Positions 1 through 8,653 are shown, counted from the stretch's first letter. The stretch: 64,000 bases of DNA from Paenibacillus hamazuiensis (GCF_023276405.1 NZ_JALRMO010000001.1:7279501-7343500); one strand, 5' to 3'. A program made the numbers and translations. Notes: generated by a model from the letters alone, not told the origin.

Positions 1-297
1 AGGGCGGGCAAGTCCGCAAGGTAGCCTTCTCTGTCGAAAAAAGCGGCCGCTTTGACGCCGTCGTGTTCATCGCCGCCGTCCTGCCGCACATTTGGCGCCT
101 TGTAGCTAACGGGGACGCCGTAAACGCGCTGAATCGCCTCTAAAGCCTCAGCAATCGTCAGCTCATCGCCGGCAATTTCCAGATTTTTTCCGATATACGT
201 TCCAGAATCGGCAAAAACGAGAGAAGCGAGCGCGCTGATATCCCGCACCGCGATCATCTGCACCTTCGATTCCGGGGCCCTGGTATAAAGAGTTACC
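1..297 (-). pseudogene. Remnant of an NmrA-like NAD(P)-binding protein (C-terminal part)
   Basis: Read on the minus strand, this stretch matches the C-terminal half of NmrA-like atypical short-chain dehydrogenases, with SKVQMIAVRDISALASLVF followed by IGKNLEIAGDELT. The frame stays open to about 389, where a TAG stops it, but residues beyond about 297 no longer resemble the family. The N-terminal Rossmann half, with its glycine-rich nucleotide-binding motif, should occupy several hundred bases here and is absent; unrelated GC-rich sequence and a MITE-like element follow instead. The 3' end lies outside the window. I infer a 5'-truncated gene, probably broken by the rearrangement that brought in the neighbouring AT-rich genes. 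Confidence 0.6.
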
Positions 298-470
298 GGC
301 TCTGGACCTCCGTAAACCCGGACATCTGCCCCACCGCGGCAAGCCACCTTGGACCGCGCAGCTTCCCCTTCTGTTCCGTCACTGCTACGCTACGGCCTAC
401 GTCAACCCGGCAAATCTCGCCGCTTCTACCGCGGCCTTTCCCTGACCGGCTAGAACCATCTTAATGAATT
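298..470. other. GC-rich stretch with no recognisable gene
   Basis: Between the NmrA remnant and the inverted-repeat element no frame gives a protein I can recognise. A minus-strand frame of about 20 codons near 400-458 starts MVLAGQGKAAVEAARFAGL, vaguely like a short piece of an NmrA/Rossmann protein, and then stops. It may be scrambled remnant of the gene at 1-297. Confidence 0.35.
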
Positions 471-754
471 CTAGCCCAACTTTCCGTCACTATCGGCGCT
501 AATCCTTGATTCGACTGGATTTTCATTTTTTTATTGGTCACTACAACCTATTAATTTCCGAGCAATTCTGATGCATTCAGTATTTCATTATTTACGAAAG
601 AGTCGATGGAAATAAACGGTAGGTCACTACTTTTGCAAATCGCTGATTTCTTAAGTTATGAACCCGCTGAAATCAAGGATTTTTGTTCTCGATTAGGGCA
701 AAAATGAGCGAAAAAAATATTTTTTCGCAAAAATTCCGCGGAAAGTTGGGCTAG
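471..754. repeat. MITE-like element with 16-bp perfect terminal inverted repeats
   Basis: The ends CTAGCCCAACTTTCCG (471-486) and CGGAAAGTTGGGCTAG (739-754) are perfect inverted repeats 284 bp apart. A second, internal inverted pair, AATCCTTGATT (501-511) and AATCAAGGATT (671-681), continues the symmetry, and GGTCACTAC occurs twice inside (536 and 625 regions). There is no transposase; only a 34-codon frame near 606-710 could be translated. The size, AT-rich interior and nested symmetry fit a non-autonomous miniature transposon. The CTAG at each outer end could be either part of the repeat or a duplicated target, so the target-site duplication is unresolved. Confidence 0.65.
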
Positions 755-779
755 AGATCGGTCGATAATCTTCATCCAT

Positions 780-1049
780 TCATTCAATCCATAAAGCAAT
801 GTAAACAAAAAATATAAATAATAGGGGCGGAATAGTAATACCTAGAATGATAGAGATCCAAAATGTCCGCTTTCGAAGTAAATTCTTTAATTTATCAAAG
901 AAGCTTAATATTGGTTTGTCAAGGGAGTTGAAAAAATTCTCGAGGTATGTTTCGGCATCTGACTCGTCAAATTCAAGAAGTTTTTCCCAGATATTCATAT
1001 GAAGAGCATACATTTTTTCCTTCTCCTCACTATCTTTTAAAAGCGCCAC
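780..1049 (-). CDS. Small membrane protein, unknown family
   Basis: An 89-residue protein encoded in AT-rich DNA. I use the GTG at 1049, which has AGGCGGTGAT upstream. The first 60 residues are charged and probably cytoplasmic (MALLKDSEEKEKMY, then acidic YLENFF segments). Residues about 62-87 form one strongly hydrophobic helix (WISIILGITIPPLLFIFFVY), giving a C-terminal anchor. No family is recognised. It is divergent from the secreted-protein gene at 1198 and shares its low GC content, so the two may have been acquired together. The composition and clear anchor make it more likely real than chance, but function cannot be stated. Confidence 0.55.
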   Translation of the reverse strand: MALLKDSEEKEKMYALHMNIWEKLLEFDESDAETYLENFFNSLDKPILSFFDKLKNLLRKRTFWISIILGITIPPLLFIFFVYIALWIE

Positions 1050-1197
1050 TTAATTCATCACCGCCTAGATTTAATAATTTTATAGTACCCAAGAATTTAT
1101 CCTATAGCAATAAATTTGATATAAAAGAATATATTTACATTTTATAGAAATGGTTTATAATGTTAATTGAATAAAATTTTAGGAGGTTATTGAAAAT

Positions 1198-2034
1198 ATG
1201 AAAATTGTAAAGCGTGGTTTTACAGGAATTGCAACACTAGCTCTTATTTTTTCAACATTAGTTATCTCCCCTCAGAAAACCAATGCTTCTGAGACAGATG
1301 TACAACTAGCAAAATCAACGGTCAATAGTTACATTAAAGCTGTTGAAAAACAAGATCCGGAAGAAATGGTAAAATGGGTAATTGACAAACGTTTTACTTC
1401 GTCAGAACAACAAAAAAGTGAATACAATGTGATTCTTCGCAATAACGAATTTAATGATGCAAAGTTGGAAAATATTAAAAAAACCGGTGAAACAATTAAG
1501 GCCACTATATCTTTAAAAAGAAAGAACGATGGAAGAGTGGAGTCGGTTGAACTTCCTGTAGTTAAAGACATGGATAGTACATGGAAGTTAGTTATAGGTG
1601 ATGTAAGTACGAGAGATGAGAAATCCATTGTGTATGATACATCTGAAAAAAAATCTTCAAATCCAAATATGAGTACTTTATCCACAGCTGTTGCTTATTA
1701 TGAGTTCGATCTTGCTAAACAAGGTAGTTGTTGCACTCATACAGCTTACAGTGATTCATCTTTTGATATGACAGGCTATTCAGTAGGAATTAATGGCTGG
1801 CAAGAGCTCCCATCTACTAACACCAAGGTAACAGTGGTTTACCAAATTGTTAAAAAAGGTGTATTCTCTGATGATGTAAAAGGTGAAAAGATAATTCAAG
1901 ATTTCTACAGAAAAAAAGGTACTTGGTATTATGAAACTATCAGTACATTTGAAAAAGAATCGGGCGTGTATTTGAAAATTACAAATCCTAGCTCAACCAA
2001 TGGTGTTTATGGGGCTGGTAACGTATACCAATAA
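1198..2034 (+). CDS. Secreted protein with NTF2-like N-terminal region
   Basis: A 278-residue exported protein. The start is set by AGGAGG eight bases before ATG. Residues 1-30 form a signal peptide (basic MKIVKRG, hydrophobic core, SPQKTNA-S cleavage region). Residues about 35-140 look like an NTF2/DUF4878-type fold (VNSYIKAVEKQDPEEMVKWV, then a WKLVIGDV strand). The C-terminal 110 residues are rich in Ser, Thr, Tyr and Gly, contain a CC pair, and I do not recognise them. The gene is AT-rich, stands alone and ends in a perfect palindromic terminator. Its composition contrasts with downstream housekeeping genes and suggests transfer. Role unknown; probably cell-surface or secreted. Confidence 0.8.
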   Translation: MKIVKRGFTGIATLALIFSTLVISPQKTNASETDVQLAKSTVNSYIKAVEKQDPEEMVKWVIDKRFTSSEQQKSEYNVILRNNEFNDAKLENIKKTGETIKATISLKRKNDGRVESVELPVVKDMDSTWKLVIGDVSTRDEKSIVYDTSEKKSSNPNMSTLSTAVAYYEFDLAKQGSCCTHTAYSDSSFDMTGYSVGINGWQELPSTNTKVTVVYQIVKKGVFSDDVKGEKIIQDFYRKKGTWYYETISTFEKESGVYLKITNPSSTNGVYGAGNVYQ

Positions 2035-2040
2035 TTAAGC

Positions 2041-2066
2041 AAGGCTGCAGATCTGCAGCCTTTTTT
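2041..2066 (+). terminator. Intrinsic terminator after the 1198 gene
   Basis: Positions 2041-2062 are a perfect 22-bp palindrome (AAGGCTGCAG and its complement) followed by a T run to 2066, only a few bases after the stop codon. Confidence 0.9.
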
Positions 2067-2600
2067 ACTGCAGACGAAAGCATCAGGTGTATTATCAACC
2101 GATGAAGTTGATCAGGCGTTTGCGCCACAGGGGCCCTATATGCAATGAAGTAGAGACGATGAATTAGTATGATCTTGAAATGGTGAAAGCAAAAGCAGAT
2201 TCCCTAGTTCCCTGTCTTATTCTAGAATTAAGGATGATGTACTCCTCAGCTATTTCGTAGATTTTTCCTATATGCTTATCCTTAAGTTCAAAGAGTTGAT
2301 CATATCTATCTAAGGGCATGACATACAATCTTACATTACCAGAACTTGTTGTCTCTTTTGCTGTAATATACCTCTCTCGCAAGGCTTAAAACAAAATCAT
2401 GAAAATTCATTGGACCGCTACCAATGCCCTTTCCAACGAAGACTTTCGCCGCGTTCTTCGCGAAATGCGCGGCTGGGGACGGAAATGGAGAGAGGAGCGG
2501 AATCGAACATAGCCGGCCGTCCCTTAGCGGGAGCGGCCGGCTTGCTTCATATGCTGCCCAATTGTCGATTCGGTGCGATGCCGGACGGTAACGAGCCGCC
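2067..2600. other. Intergenic region with gene fragments and a hairpin
   Basis: No gene is convincing here. A minus-strand frame at 2164-2382 could give 72 residues but has only a TTG start right after a stop and no ribosome site. A plus frame at 2399-2512 gives 37 residues starting MKIHWTATNALSNEDFRRVL. A strong hairpin at 2511-2542 (AGCCGGCCG pairing with CGGCCGGCT, with CCC/GGG inside) overlaps the end of that frame. The hairpin has no good T run in either direction. Confidence 0.5.
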
Positions 2601-2984
2601 TTATTGGGGCTGCCGGGGCAGGTTTAACGCTTTCATGATCTTTTGACCTAAATCTTCCCGTGAAAAAGGCTTGACCAAATAATCGGAAGCCCCGGCTTTA
2701 AACGCTTGAATCACGTTCGGCCTCTTATCTTCGGCCGTAAGCATAATAACCGGGATGTTCTTATATGAGGGATGGCTTTTCAGCATTTTCAAAAACTGCA
2801 GGCCATCGATTTCCGGCAAGTTCCAGTCGAGTAAAATAAGCTCGATTTGGGAGGCGTGACGGACCAATAAATCCTTCGCTTCGATTCCGTCTAACGCATG
2901 AAGCAGCTTTCGGTCCAACGCTTCGATCTCCTGACGGATAATTCTGCCGATTAAAGGGATGTCGTCAACGAGGAGGATATACAT
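2601..2984 (-). CDS. CheY-like stand-alone response regulator receiver
   Basis: A 127-residue single receiver domain with no output domain. The ATG at 2984 has AAAGAGGTG six bases upstream; a longer upstream frame lacks a ribosome site. All receiver landmarks are present: the acidic pair in ILLVDDIPL, the phospho-acceptor Asp in LILLDWNLPEIDG, the switch Thr in PVIMLTAED and the conserved Lys in DYLVKPFS. Such proteins act by protein-protein contact in chemotaxis or two-component relays. No kinase or chemotaxis gene is adjacent, so its partner is unknown. Confidence 0.9.
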   Translation of the reverse strand: MYILLVDDIPLIGRIIRQEIEALDRKLLHALDGIEAKDLLVRHASQIELILLDWNLPEIDGLQFLKMLKSHPSYKNIPVIMLTAEDKRPNVIQAFKAGASDYLVKPFSREDLGQKIMKALNLPRQPQ

Positions 2985-3388
2985 GCGGGCACCTCTTTCA
3001 AGCTGTTGTAATAGCGCGGTATATAACGATATTACCATAGGCGGCGGACGGATGTCCCGATTTATGGAAACCAATGTAAATTTTTCTGACATCCCAAAAA
3101 GGGTAAAAAAAGAGACCCACAAGCAGCGGGCCCGCGGGTCTTAAGGAATATATATTAAAAAAGGGGGGTCACTTATGAGTATAGGCGACGAACATTAAAG
3201 CAAGATGAAATACACATTTCAATTGTGTTACAAATAAATGGAAATAATTGCAAAAAATCAAAAGGCCGGTTTGATCTCTTCGCATAACTGCGGGTGGGAT
3301 TCCCGGTCATTTTTATATATAATAGGAACAAAATGAGTTCCCATCGGCCGGCTATGTGCCGGATGTGGGATACAGGGAGGGAGTCCTG
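2985..3388. other. Divergent intergenic region
   Basis: This 400-bp region separates the receiver gene and the glycosyltransferase gene. It is AT-rich between 3140 and 3260. A strong ribosome site (GGGGGG) precedes a seven-codon frame at 3175-3198, too short to call a gene. TATAAT-like sequence occurs near 3317 without a good -35 partner. Confidence 0.4.
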
Positions 3389-4207
3389 TTGGAAAATCCG
3401 CTTGTTTCGGTCATCATTCCCACCTATAACCGGCCCGATTTTTTATGTGAGCTGATCGAGTCGCTGTCGCGCCAAACATACTCGCGGCTGGAAGTGATCG
3501 TTGTGAACGACGGCGGGGAGCGGGTCGATTTTGTGCGGGAGCTGTATCCGGAGATGAACCTGCGCGTGGTGGACATGCCTTCCAACCGGAAACACGTTCA
3601 CGCCCGCAACCGCGGCCTCATGGAGGTGTCGGGGGAGATCATCATGCTGTGCGACGACGATGATCTGCTGCTGCCCGGCCATGTCGAACGGATGCTTAAG
3701 GAGCTTCAGGACAGCGATCTCGTTTACTCGGACGTCGAGATTTTCGACTACGTGGTGGAGAACGGCGTGCGCCGGGCGACAAACCGGTTTGTGTTCGCGT
3801 ACGAGCACGATGTGGAGGCGATGCGCCGGTTTTCGACGTTCGTGTCGTCGGGATGCCTGTACCGTAGGGAGCTGCACGACGTTTTAGGCCCTTTTGATAC
3901 GGAGATGTACCATTATTGGGATTGGGATTTCTTTTTGCGGGCGGTGGAGAGGTATCGCGTCAAACGAGTGCCGGTCGCCAGCGCCTTGTACGCGTTCTCG
4001 AATCAGGGAGACAACATGTCGGGCAATCTCGAGGACATGAGACCTTATCTTGACAAGCTGTCGGCCAAGCACGATCTCGGATATTTGCCGACGAAAAACT
4101 TTTTCCTGCTGCTGGAGGAGCCCGAAGTGAAAAGCCGGAAGGCGTCCACGCAGGTGCTGTGGGACGGCGAACCGGTCGTATCGCGGCGCCGCCGCGGCGA
4201 ACTATAG
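3389..4207 (+). CDS. Family 2 glycosyltransferase
   Basis: A 272-residue GT-A fold glycosyltransferase that would transfer a sugar from a nucleotide sugar to a surface glycan or lipid acceptor. The start is TTG at 3389, set by AGGGAGGGA at 3374-3382; the in-frame GTG at 3356 has no ribosome site. The family opening SVIIPTYNRPDFLCELIES is near residue 8, VIVVNDGG near 38, and the metal-binding acidic cluster MLCDDDDLLLPGHVERM near 85. No transmembrane helix is evident, so it is probably cytosolic or peripheral. It ends 15 bases before recQ and may be cotranscribed with it. No other glycan genes are adjacent and the acceptor is unknown. Confidence 0.9.
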   Translation: MENPLVSVIIPTYNRPDFLCELIESLSRQTYSRLEVIVVNDGGERVDFVRELYPEMNLRVVDMPSNRKHVHARNRGLMEVSGEIIMLCDDDDLLLPGHVERMLKELQDSDLVYSDVEIFDYVVENGVRRATNRFVFAYEHDVEAMRRFSTFVSSGCLYRRELHDVLGPFDTEMYHYWDWDFFLRAVERYRVKRVPVASALYAFSNQGDNMSGNLEDMRPYLDKLSAKHDLGYLPTKNFFLLLEEPEVKSRKASTQVLWDGEPVVSRRRRGEL

Positions 4208-4222
4208 GAAAGGATGGAACGG

Positions 4223-6016
4223 ATGGGAATCGAGCAAGTAAGCCTTACCCGGGCGGAATCTCTGCTGCAGCAGTATTTCGGCTATCCCTCGTTTCGCGAA
4301 GGGCAGAAAAATATTATCCGCAGCATCATCAGCGGCCAGGATACGCTCGGCATTATGCCGACGGGCGGCGGCAAATCGATCTGCTACCAGATTCCGGCGC
4401 TGATTTTTCCCGGCACGACAATCGTCATTTCGCCGCTCATCTCGCTGATGAAAGACCAGGTCGACGGGCTGGAAAGCTACGGCATCCCGGCCGCTTACAT
4501 CAACAGCTCGCTGACGTATGCGCAGGCGGAAACCCGTATCCGCAAGGCGGCGCGCGGCGAATACAAGCTGCTGTACATCGCGCCGGAGCGGCTCGAGACG
4601 GAGCGCTTTCTCGAGCTGATGGGCGAGCTCGAAATTCCGCTCGTCGCGATCGACGAGGCTCACTGCGTATCGCAGTGGGGGCATGATTTCCGCCAGAGCT
4701 ATCTGGCGATTCACCAGTTCATCCGCCAGTTGCCGAAGCGGCCGATCGTGGCCGCATTTACGGCAACGGCGACGCCCGAGGTGAGCCGCGACATCGTCGA
4801 GCTGCTGCGGCTGCACGAGCCGAACCAATTTATGACCGGCTTCGGCCGGGCCAACCTGACGTTCGGCATCGTGAAGGGCGAGAACAAACGCGATTTCGTC
4901 ACCGGCTACATCGGCGCGCGCAAGGGCGAGGCCGGCATCATTTATGCCGCCACGCGCAAGGAGGTCGACGGGCTGTACGAGCTGCTGCGCAAAAAGCGCA
5001 TCTCCGTCGGACGCTACCACGCCGGCATGACGGACAAGGAGCGCAAGGAAAGCCAGGATGCGTTCCTGTACGACGAGGTGCAGGTGATGGTCGCAAGCAA
5101 CGCGTTCGGAATGGGGATCGACAAGTCGAACGTGCGGTATGTGATTCATTTTAATATGCCGAAAAATATGGAGGCTTATTACCAGGAAGCGGGGCGCGCC
5201 GGGCGGGACGGCGAGCCGAGCGACTGCATATTGCTGTTCAGCCCGCAGGATATTCATATTCAGAAGTTTCTCATCGAGCAGTCGACGCTGGACCCCGAGC
5301 GGAAGACGCATGAGCAGCGCAAGCTGCGCCAGATGATCGATTACTGTCACACGACGATGTGCCTGCAAAAATACATCGTCCGCTACTTCGGCGACATGTC
5401 CGAAGAGGAGTGCGGCAAATGCAGCAACTGCAGCGGCGACACGGAGCTGACCGACATTACGGTGGCGGCACAAATGATTTTCTCCTGCGTCCGCCGGATG
5501 CGGGAGCGGTTCGGGGTGACGACGGTCGCCTCGGTGCTGAAAGGGTCGAAGAACAAACGCGTGCTGGAGCTCGGTTTCGACAGCCTGCCGACGTACGGCT
5601 TGATGAAGCAGTACACGGAAAAGGACATCGCGGATATGATCAATATGCTCGCCGCCGAAGGGTACCTGGCGCTGACCGACGGCCAGTACCCGGTGCTGAA
5701 GCTGACGCAGGCGGCGATGGACGTGCTGACCGGGCAGGCGAAGGTCGTGCAGCGGGTGCGTCGCGTGGAAGAGCGTCCGGCCGCGCAGGACGGCATGTTC
5801 GAAGAACTGCGGCAGCTGCGGCTCGACATCGCGCGGCGCGAGAAGGTGCCGCCGTACGTCGTATTCTCCGACAGCACACTGCGCGAGCTGGCGGACGTAC
5901 GACCGACGAATCCGGCCGCGATGCTGAAGATCAAGGGAATCGGGGAAGCGAAGTTCATGAAATACGGAGCGGTGCTGATCGATTTTTTCAAAAAAGCGAA
6001 AGCGGAAGGAAGTTGA
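4223..6016 (+). CDS. recQ: ATP-dependent DNA helicase RecQ
   Basis: A 597-residue 3'-5' DNA helicase for replication-fork repair and recombination. The ATG at 4223 is preferred because GGAAAGG at 4207-4213 then sits nine bases upstream; the ATG at 4214 abuts that site. Motifs: aromatic-rich FGYPSFREGQ motif 0 near residue 20, Walker A MPTGGGKS near 45-52, DEAH box IDEAHCVSQWGHDFR near 143, and the motif VI region YYQEAGRAGRDG near 315. A four-cysteine zinc site of the RQC region follows (YCHTTMC and ECGKCSNC). Residues about 515-595 form an HRDC domain (LRLDIARREKVPPYVVFSD). This is the full RecQ architecture. The next gene encodes an RNase H, so the pair may work together on DNA or R-loop metabolism. 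Confidence 0.97.
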   Translation: MGIEQVSLTRAESLLQQYFGYPSFREGQKNIIRSIISGQDTLGIMPTGGGKSICYQIPALIFPGTTIVISPLISLMKDQVDGLESYGIPAAYINSSLTYAQAETRIRKAARGEYKLLYIAPERLETERFLELMGELEIPLVAIDEAHCVSQWGHDFRQSYLAIHQFIRQLPKRPIVAAFTATATPEVSRDIVELLRLHEPNQFMTGFGRANLTFGIVKGENKRDFVTGYIGARKGEAGIIYAATRKEVDGLYELLRKKRISVGRYHAGMTDKERKESQDAFLYDEVQVMVASNAFGMGIDKSNVRYVIHFNMPKNMEAYYQEAGRAGRDGEPSDCILLFSPQDIHIQKFLIEQSTLDPERKTHEQRKLRQMIDYCHTTMCLQKYIVRYFGDMSEEECGKCSNCSGDTELTDITVAAQMIFSCVRRMRERFGVTTVASVLKGSKNKRVLELGFDSLPTYGLMKQYTEKDIADMINMLAAEGYLALTDGQYPVLKLTQAAMDVLTGQAKVVQRVRRVEERPAAQDGMFEELRQLRLDIARREKVPPYVVFSDSTLRELADVRPTNPAAMLKIKGIGEAKFMKYGAVLIDFFKKAKAEGS

Positions 6017-6024
6017 CGTAAATC

Positions 6025-6687
6025 GTGGCCAAATCGAAATATTACGTCGTCTGGGAAGGCAGGCGGCCGGGCATTTATACGACATGGGCGGAGTGCCAGG
6101 CGCAAACGAACGGATACCCGCAGGCGAAATTCAAATCTTTCGAAAGCGAAGCGGAAGCCAAGGCGATGTATGCCAAGGGCTGGAAGGCGGCGTTCGCTGC
6201 AGCTCAAACCGCAGCAAAACCGGGTTCCGGCGGCGCCGGCCTCAGGAGGAAAGCTTCCTCGGCGGAAAGCGAGCCGCAGGAAGTGGAGCTTGACAGCATC
6301 TCCGTCGACGTCGGCTGCAGCGGCAACCCGGGCATTGTGGAGTACAAGGGAGTGTGCACGCGCACGGGAGAGGTGCTTTTTTCCCACGATCCGATCCCGA
6401 AAGGAACGAACAACATGGGCGAGTTCCTGGCTATTGTGCATGCGCTGGCCTACCTCAAGAAAAAAGGCAGCTCCATGACCGTGTACAGCGATTCCCGCAC
6501 CGCGCTGAGCTGGGTGAAAAACAAAGCGGTCGCCAGCACGCTTGTGCGCGACGCCTCCACAGAGCAAATTTGGTCCCTCGTCGACAGGGCGGTCCAATGG
6601 CTGCAAACGAACTCGTATCCGAACAAGGTGCTGAAGTGGGATACGCGGAAGTGGGGCGAAATCAAGGCGGATTACGGGAGGAAGTAA
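6025..6687 (+). CDS. Ribonuclease H with N-terminal viroplasmin domain
   Basis: A 220-residue type 1 RNase H that cuts RNA in RNA-DNA hybrids. It starts at GTG 6025, nine bases after the recQ stop, so it is probably cotranscribed. Residues about 4-50 form the viroplasmin/hybrid-binding domain (KYYVVWEGRRPGIYTTWAEC). Residues about 90-216 form the catalytic domain. The four acidic catalytic residues can be seen: D95 in ISVDVGCSGNPG, E133 in NNMGEF, D156 in VYSDS and D216 in KADYGRK. A linker rich in Ala, Gly and charged residues joins the domains. Pairing with RecQ suggests a role in R-loop or replication conflicts, which is inference. Confidence 0.93.
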   Translation: MAKSKYYVVWEGRRPGIYTTWAECQAQTNGYPQAKFKSFESEAEAKAMYAKGWKAAFAAAQTAAKPGSGGAGLRRKASSAESEPQEVELDSISVDVGCSGNPGIVEYKGVCTRTGEVLFSHDPIPKGTNNMGEFLAIVHALAYLKKKGSSMTVYSDSRTALSWVKNKAVASTLVRDASTEQIWSLVDRAVQWLQTNSYPNKVLKWDTRKWGEIKADYGRK

Positions 6688-6710
6688 CTTTTAGTTGTTT
6701 CCCTGAAATC

Positions 6711-6740
6711 AGACTCTCCGACGGAGAGTCTTTTGCTTTT
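6711..6740 (+). terminator. Intrinsic terminator after the RNase H gene
   Basis: The stem GACTCTCC / GGAGAGTC (6712-6729) with a short loop is followed by TTTTGCTTTTTT. It closes the glycosyltransferase-recQ-RNase H group. Confidence 0.9.
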
Positions 6741-6814
6741 TTCCACGGGGCCGGATACGCCGGGGAGCCGGTGGGAATACTTTGCTTGACAAGCATGAAC
6801 TACCGGAGGTACAT

Positions 6815-7822
6815 ATGGAAGCTGAACATAACAATCGGCTTACTTCAGCGGAAATCGCCCATTTATGGATTTCATATACGAACGATACGATGGCGGTTTG
6901 CATTTTGAAATATTTTGCGCAAAAAGTCGAAGATTCCGAAATCAAGCCTGTCATCGACTACGCGCTGAGCGTCGCCCAGAAGCATATTCAAACGGTTAAG
7001 AAAATCATGGAAAGCGAAAATGCCGCAGTCCCGCAAGGATTTACGGATGAAGACGTGAATCCGAACTGCCCGAGATTGTACTCGGATACGTTTTTTCTTC
7101 AGTATTTGAAGCAGATGTCCAGGGCGGGGTTGAAAGCGAACAGCCTCGGACTCAGCCTTGCCGCCCGCGATGATGTGATCAGGTTTTATAATATGGCCCT
7201 TACGGATTCGGCGGAGCTGTGCAATAAAGCGACGGGTATGCTTTTATCCAAAGGGTTATATATTAGAGCGCCTTATATTCCCGTTCCGCAAAAAGTCGAT
7301 TTTGTGCGGAAGATGAGTTTTCTGTCCAATTTGCTGAAGGAAAAGGACAGACCGCTTACCGCTATCGAAATTGCCAACATTTATGGAAATATGCAGACGA
7401 ACGGGATGGGCAGCGCCTTGCTCACGGGATTCAGTCAAGTCGCCAGGTCGGCCGAAGTCCGTCAATATCTGGCAAAGGGAATTGAGCTGGCGAACAAAGA
7501 GATGGAAATATTGCACCGGTTTTTGGCTGAAAACCGGCTGCCTGCTCCGATGACTTGGGACGGTGACGTGACCGCTTCGACGGAGCCGCCTTTCTCGGAC
7601 AAATTGATGCTGTTTCATGTATGCGGTCTTAACACGATCGGAATCGGGGACATCGGAGATTCGCTGGGCACCTCCATGAGAGCCGATTTGTCCGCCTCTT
7701 ATGCCCGTTTTTTGGCGGATGTGCTGAGTTATGCAGAAGACGGGGCGAACATCATGATCGCTAACGGTTGGCTGGAGCAGCCACCGCAAGCGGCTGACAG
7801 AGAGGCGCTGGCCGGAGTGTGA
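6815..7822 (+). CDS. DUF3231 family protein (two tandem domains)
   Basis: A 335-residue protein of the DUF3231 family, common in Bacillus and Paenibacillus and distantly related to CotF-like ferritin folds. The ATG at 6815 has CCGGAGGT upstream. It consists of two similar helical halves. Each opens with a phrase such as LTSAEIAHLWISYTNDTMA or LTAIEIANIYGNMQTNGMG and contains a long run of the ILHRFLAENRLPAP type, about 170 residues per repeat. No signal peptide is present. Members are often linked to sporulation or spore coats, but the biochemical function is not established. It stands alone between two terminators. Confidence 0.85.
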   Translation: MEAEHNNRLTSAEIAHLWISYTNDTMAVCILKYFAQKVEDSEIKPVIDYALSVAQKHIQTVKKIMESENAAVPQGFTDEDVNPNCPRLYSDTFFLQYLKQMSRAGLKANSLGLSLAARDDVIRFYNMALTDSAELCNKATGMLLSKGLYIRAPYIPVPQKVDFVRKMSFLSNLLKEKDRPLTAIEIANIYGNMQTNGMGSALLTGFSQVARSAEVRQYLAKGIELANKEMEILHRFLAENRLPAPMTWDGDVTASTEPPFSDKLMLFHVCGLNTIGIGDIGDSLGTSMRADLSASYARFLADVLSYAEDGANIMIANGWLEQPPQAADREALAGV

Positions 7823-7878
7823 CATGCGGCAATAGTATGCTGCGGCGAAGGCTTCCGCAATAGGGTATGAAACGGCGA

Positions 7879-7914
7879 ACAGCATCCTCCCTGGCCGGAA
7901 GGATGCTGTTTTTG
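7879..7914. terminator. Terminator between convergent genes
   Basis: AACAGCATCC (7879-7888) pairs with GGATGCTGTT (7901-7910), followed by TTTG. It lies between the DUF3231 gene and the convergent GntR gene. Confidence 0.85.
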
Positions 7915-7942
7915 TTGTTAACCAGCCAAGGAGCTTTTCTTA

Positions 7943-8653
7943 TTAAACAATCAGCTCAAACCTGTCCCCTAATATCAACTGCTTGGAGCGGTGGATTTTT
8001 TTACCGTCCGGGCTGCTGACGGTACTTCGGATACACAGCAGAGGATGACCTTCCTCGATATTTAAATAGGTGGCCACATCGAAAGAAGCGTATTCCATCA
8101 CGATATATTTTCTGGATATGCCAAATGTGATTTTGTGTTTGTTTTTTAAAATTTCGTAAAGCGATTTATGATTTAAATCTTCCTGCAGCAAAAAAGAAAA
8201 GGAAGAAGGAAGACGGGTATATTCCACAGATACCGGGACATTGTCGGCATATCTGATTCTTTCGATGTTAATGATTTTATCCCCGGGTTGTAAACCCAGA
8301 TGCTCCTGGTCTGAAGCGGTGGCCTCTTCAATCACGCATTTGATGACCTTGGCGCCAGGGACCTTGTTTTGCAGTTTGCAAGTGTCGCTGAACCCAATCG
8401 TCTCCGTAACATTTTTCCTGATCTTATCTTTCTTAATAAAAGTGCCTTTTCCCGGGACCCGGACCAAATATCCTTCAGAGGTAAGCGAATCAAGAGCGGA
8501 GCGGACCGTGACCCGGCTGACATTGTTGCTTTCGCTTAACTCCAATTCCGTAGGGAGCTTGTCTCCTGGCTTCAGTGTGCCGTTATGGATGGAGTCCAAA
8601 ATTTTATCTTGCAGCTGTTTATATAATGGCGCGGATTCCGTATGATCGACCAT
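7943..8653 (-). CDS. GntR-family transcriptional regulator (HutC/UTRA type)
   Basis: A 236-residue regulator. The ATG at 8653 has GGAGGTG five bases upstream. Residues about 8-72 are the GntR winged helix (PLYKQLQDKILDSIHNGTL, LPTELELSESNNVSRVTVR). Residues about 95-232 are a UTRA effector domain (IINIERIRYADNVPVSVEYT) of the kind that binds sugar phosphates and related metabolites. It is divergent from the transporter and epimerase genes starting at 9027 and is their likely local repressor. FrlR and FraR, regulators of Amadori-compound operons, belong to the same class, which fits the neighbours. The shared 370-bp upstream region has AT-rich inverted sequence near 8674-8718 that could be the operator. 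Confidence 0.92.
   Translation of the reverse strand: MVDHTESAPLYKQLQDKILDSIHNGTLKPGDKLPTELELSESNNVSRVTVRSALDSLTSEGYLVRVPGKGTFIKKDKIRKNVTETIGFSDTCKLQNKVPGAKVIKCVIEEATASDQEHLGLQPGDKIINIERIRYADNVPVSVEYTRLPSSFSFLLQEDLNHKSLYEILKNKHKITFGISRKYIVMEYASFDVATYLNIEEGHPLLCIRSTVSSPDGKKIHRSKQLILGDRFELIV

Noticed and set aside
2164-2382. Minus-strand frame of 72 codons
   Set aside because: TTG start follows a stop codon directly and has no ribosome site. The sequence is protein-like, so a gene fragment cannot be excluded.
2399-2512. Plus-strand 37-codon frame starting MKIHWTATNALSNEDFRRVL
   Set aside because: Ribosome site poor and distant; ends in a strong hairpin; no homology recognised.
3175-3198. Seven-codon frame MSIGDEH after a strong GGGGGG ribosome site
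   Set aside because: Too short to support without conservation; possibly a leader of the glycosyltransferase mRNA, but no attenuator structure follows.
4202-6085. Very long minus-strand open frame (627 codons) opposite recQ
   Set aside because: Antisense shadow of GC-rich coding DNA: His/Arg-rich composition, no family resemblance, and recQ is complete on the other strand.
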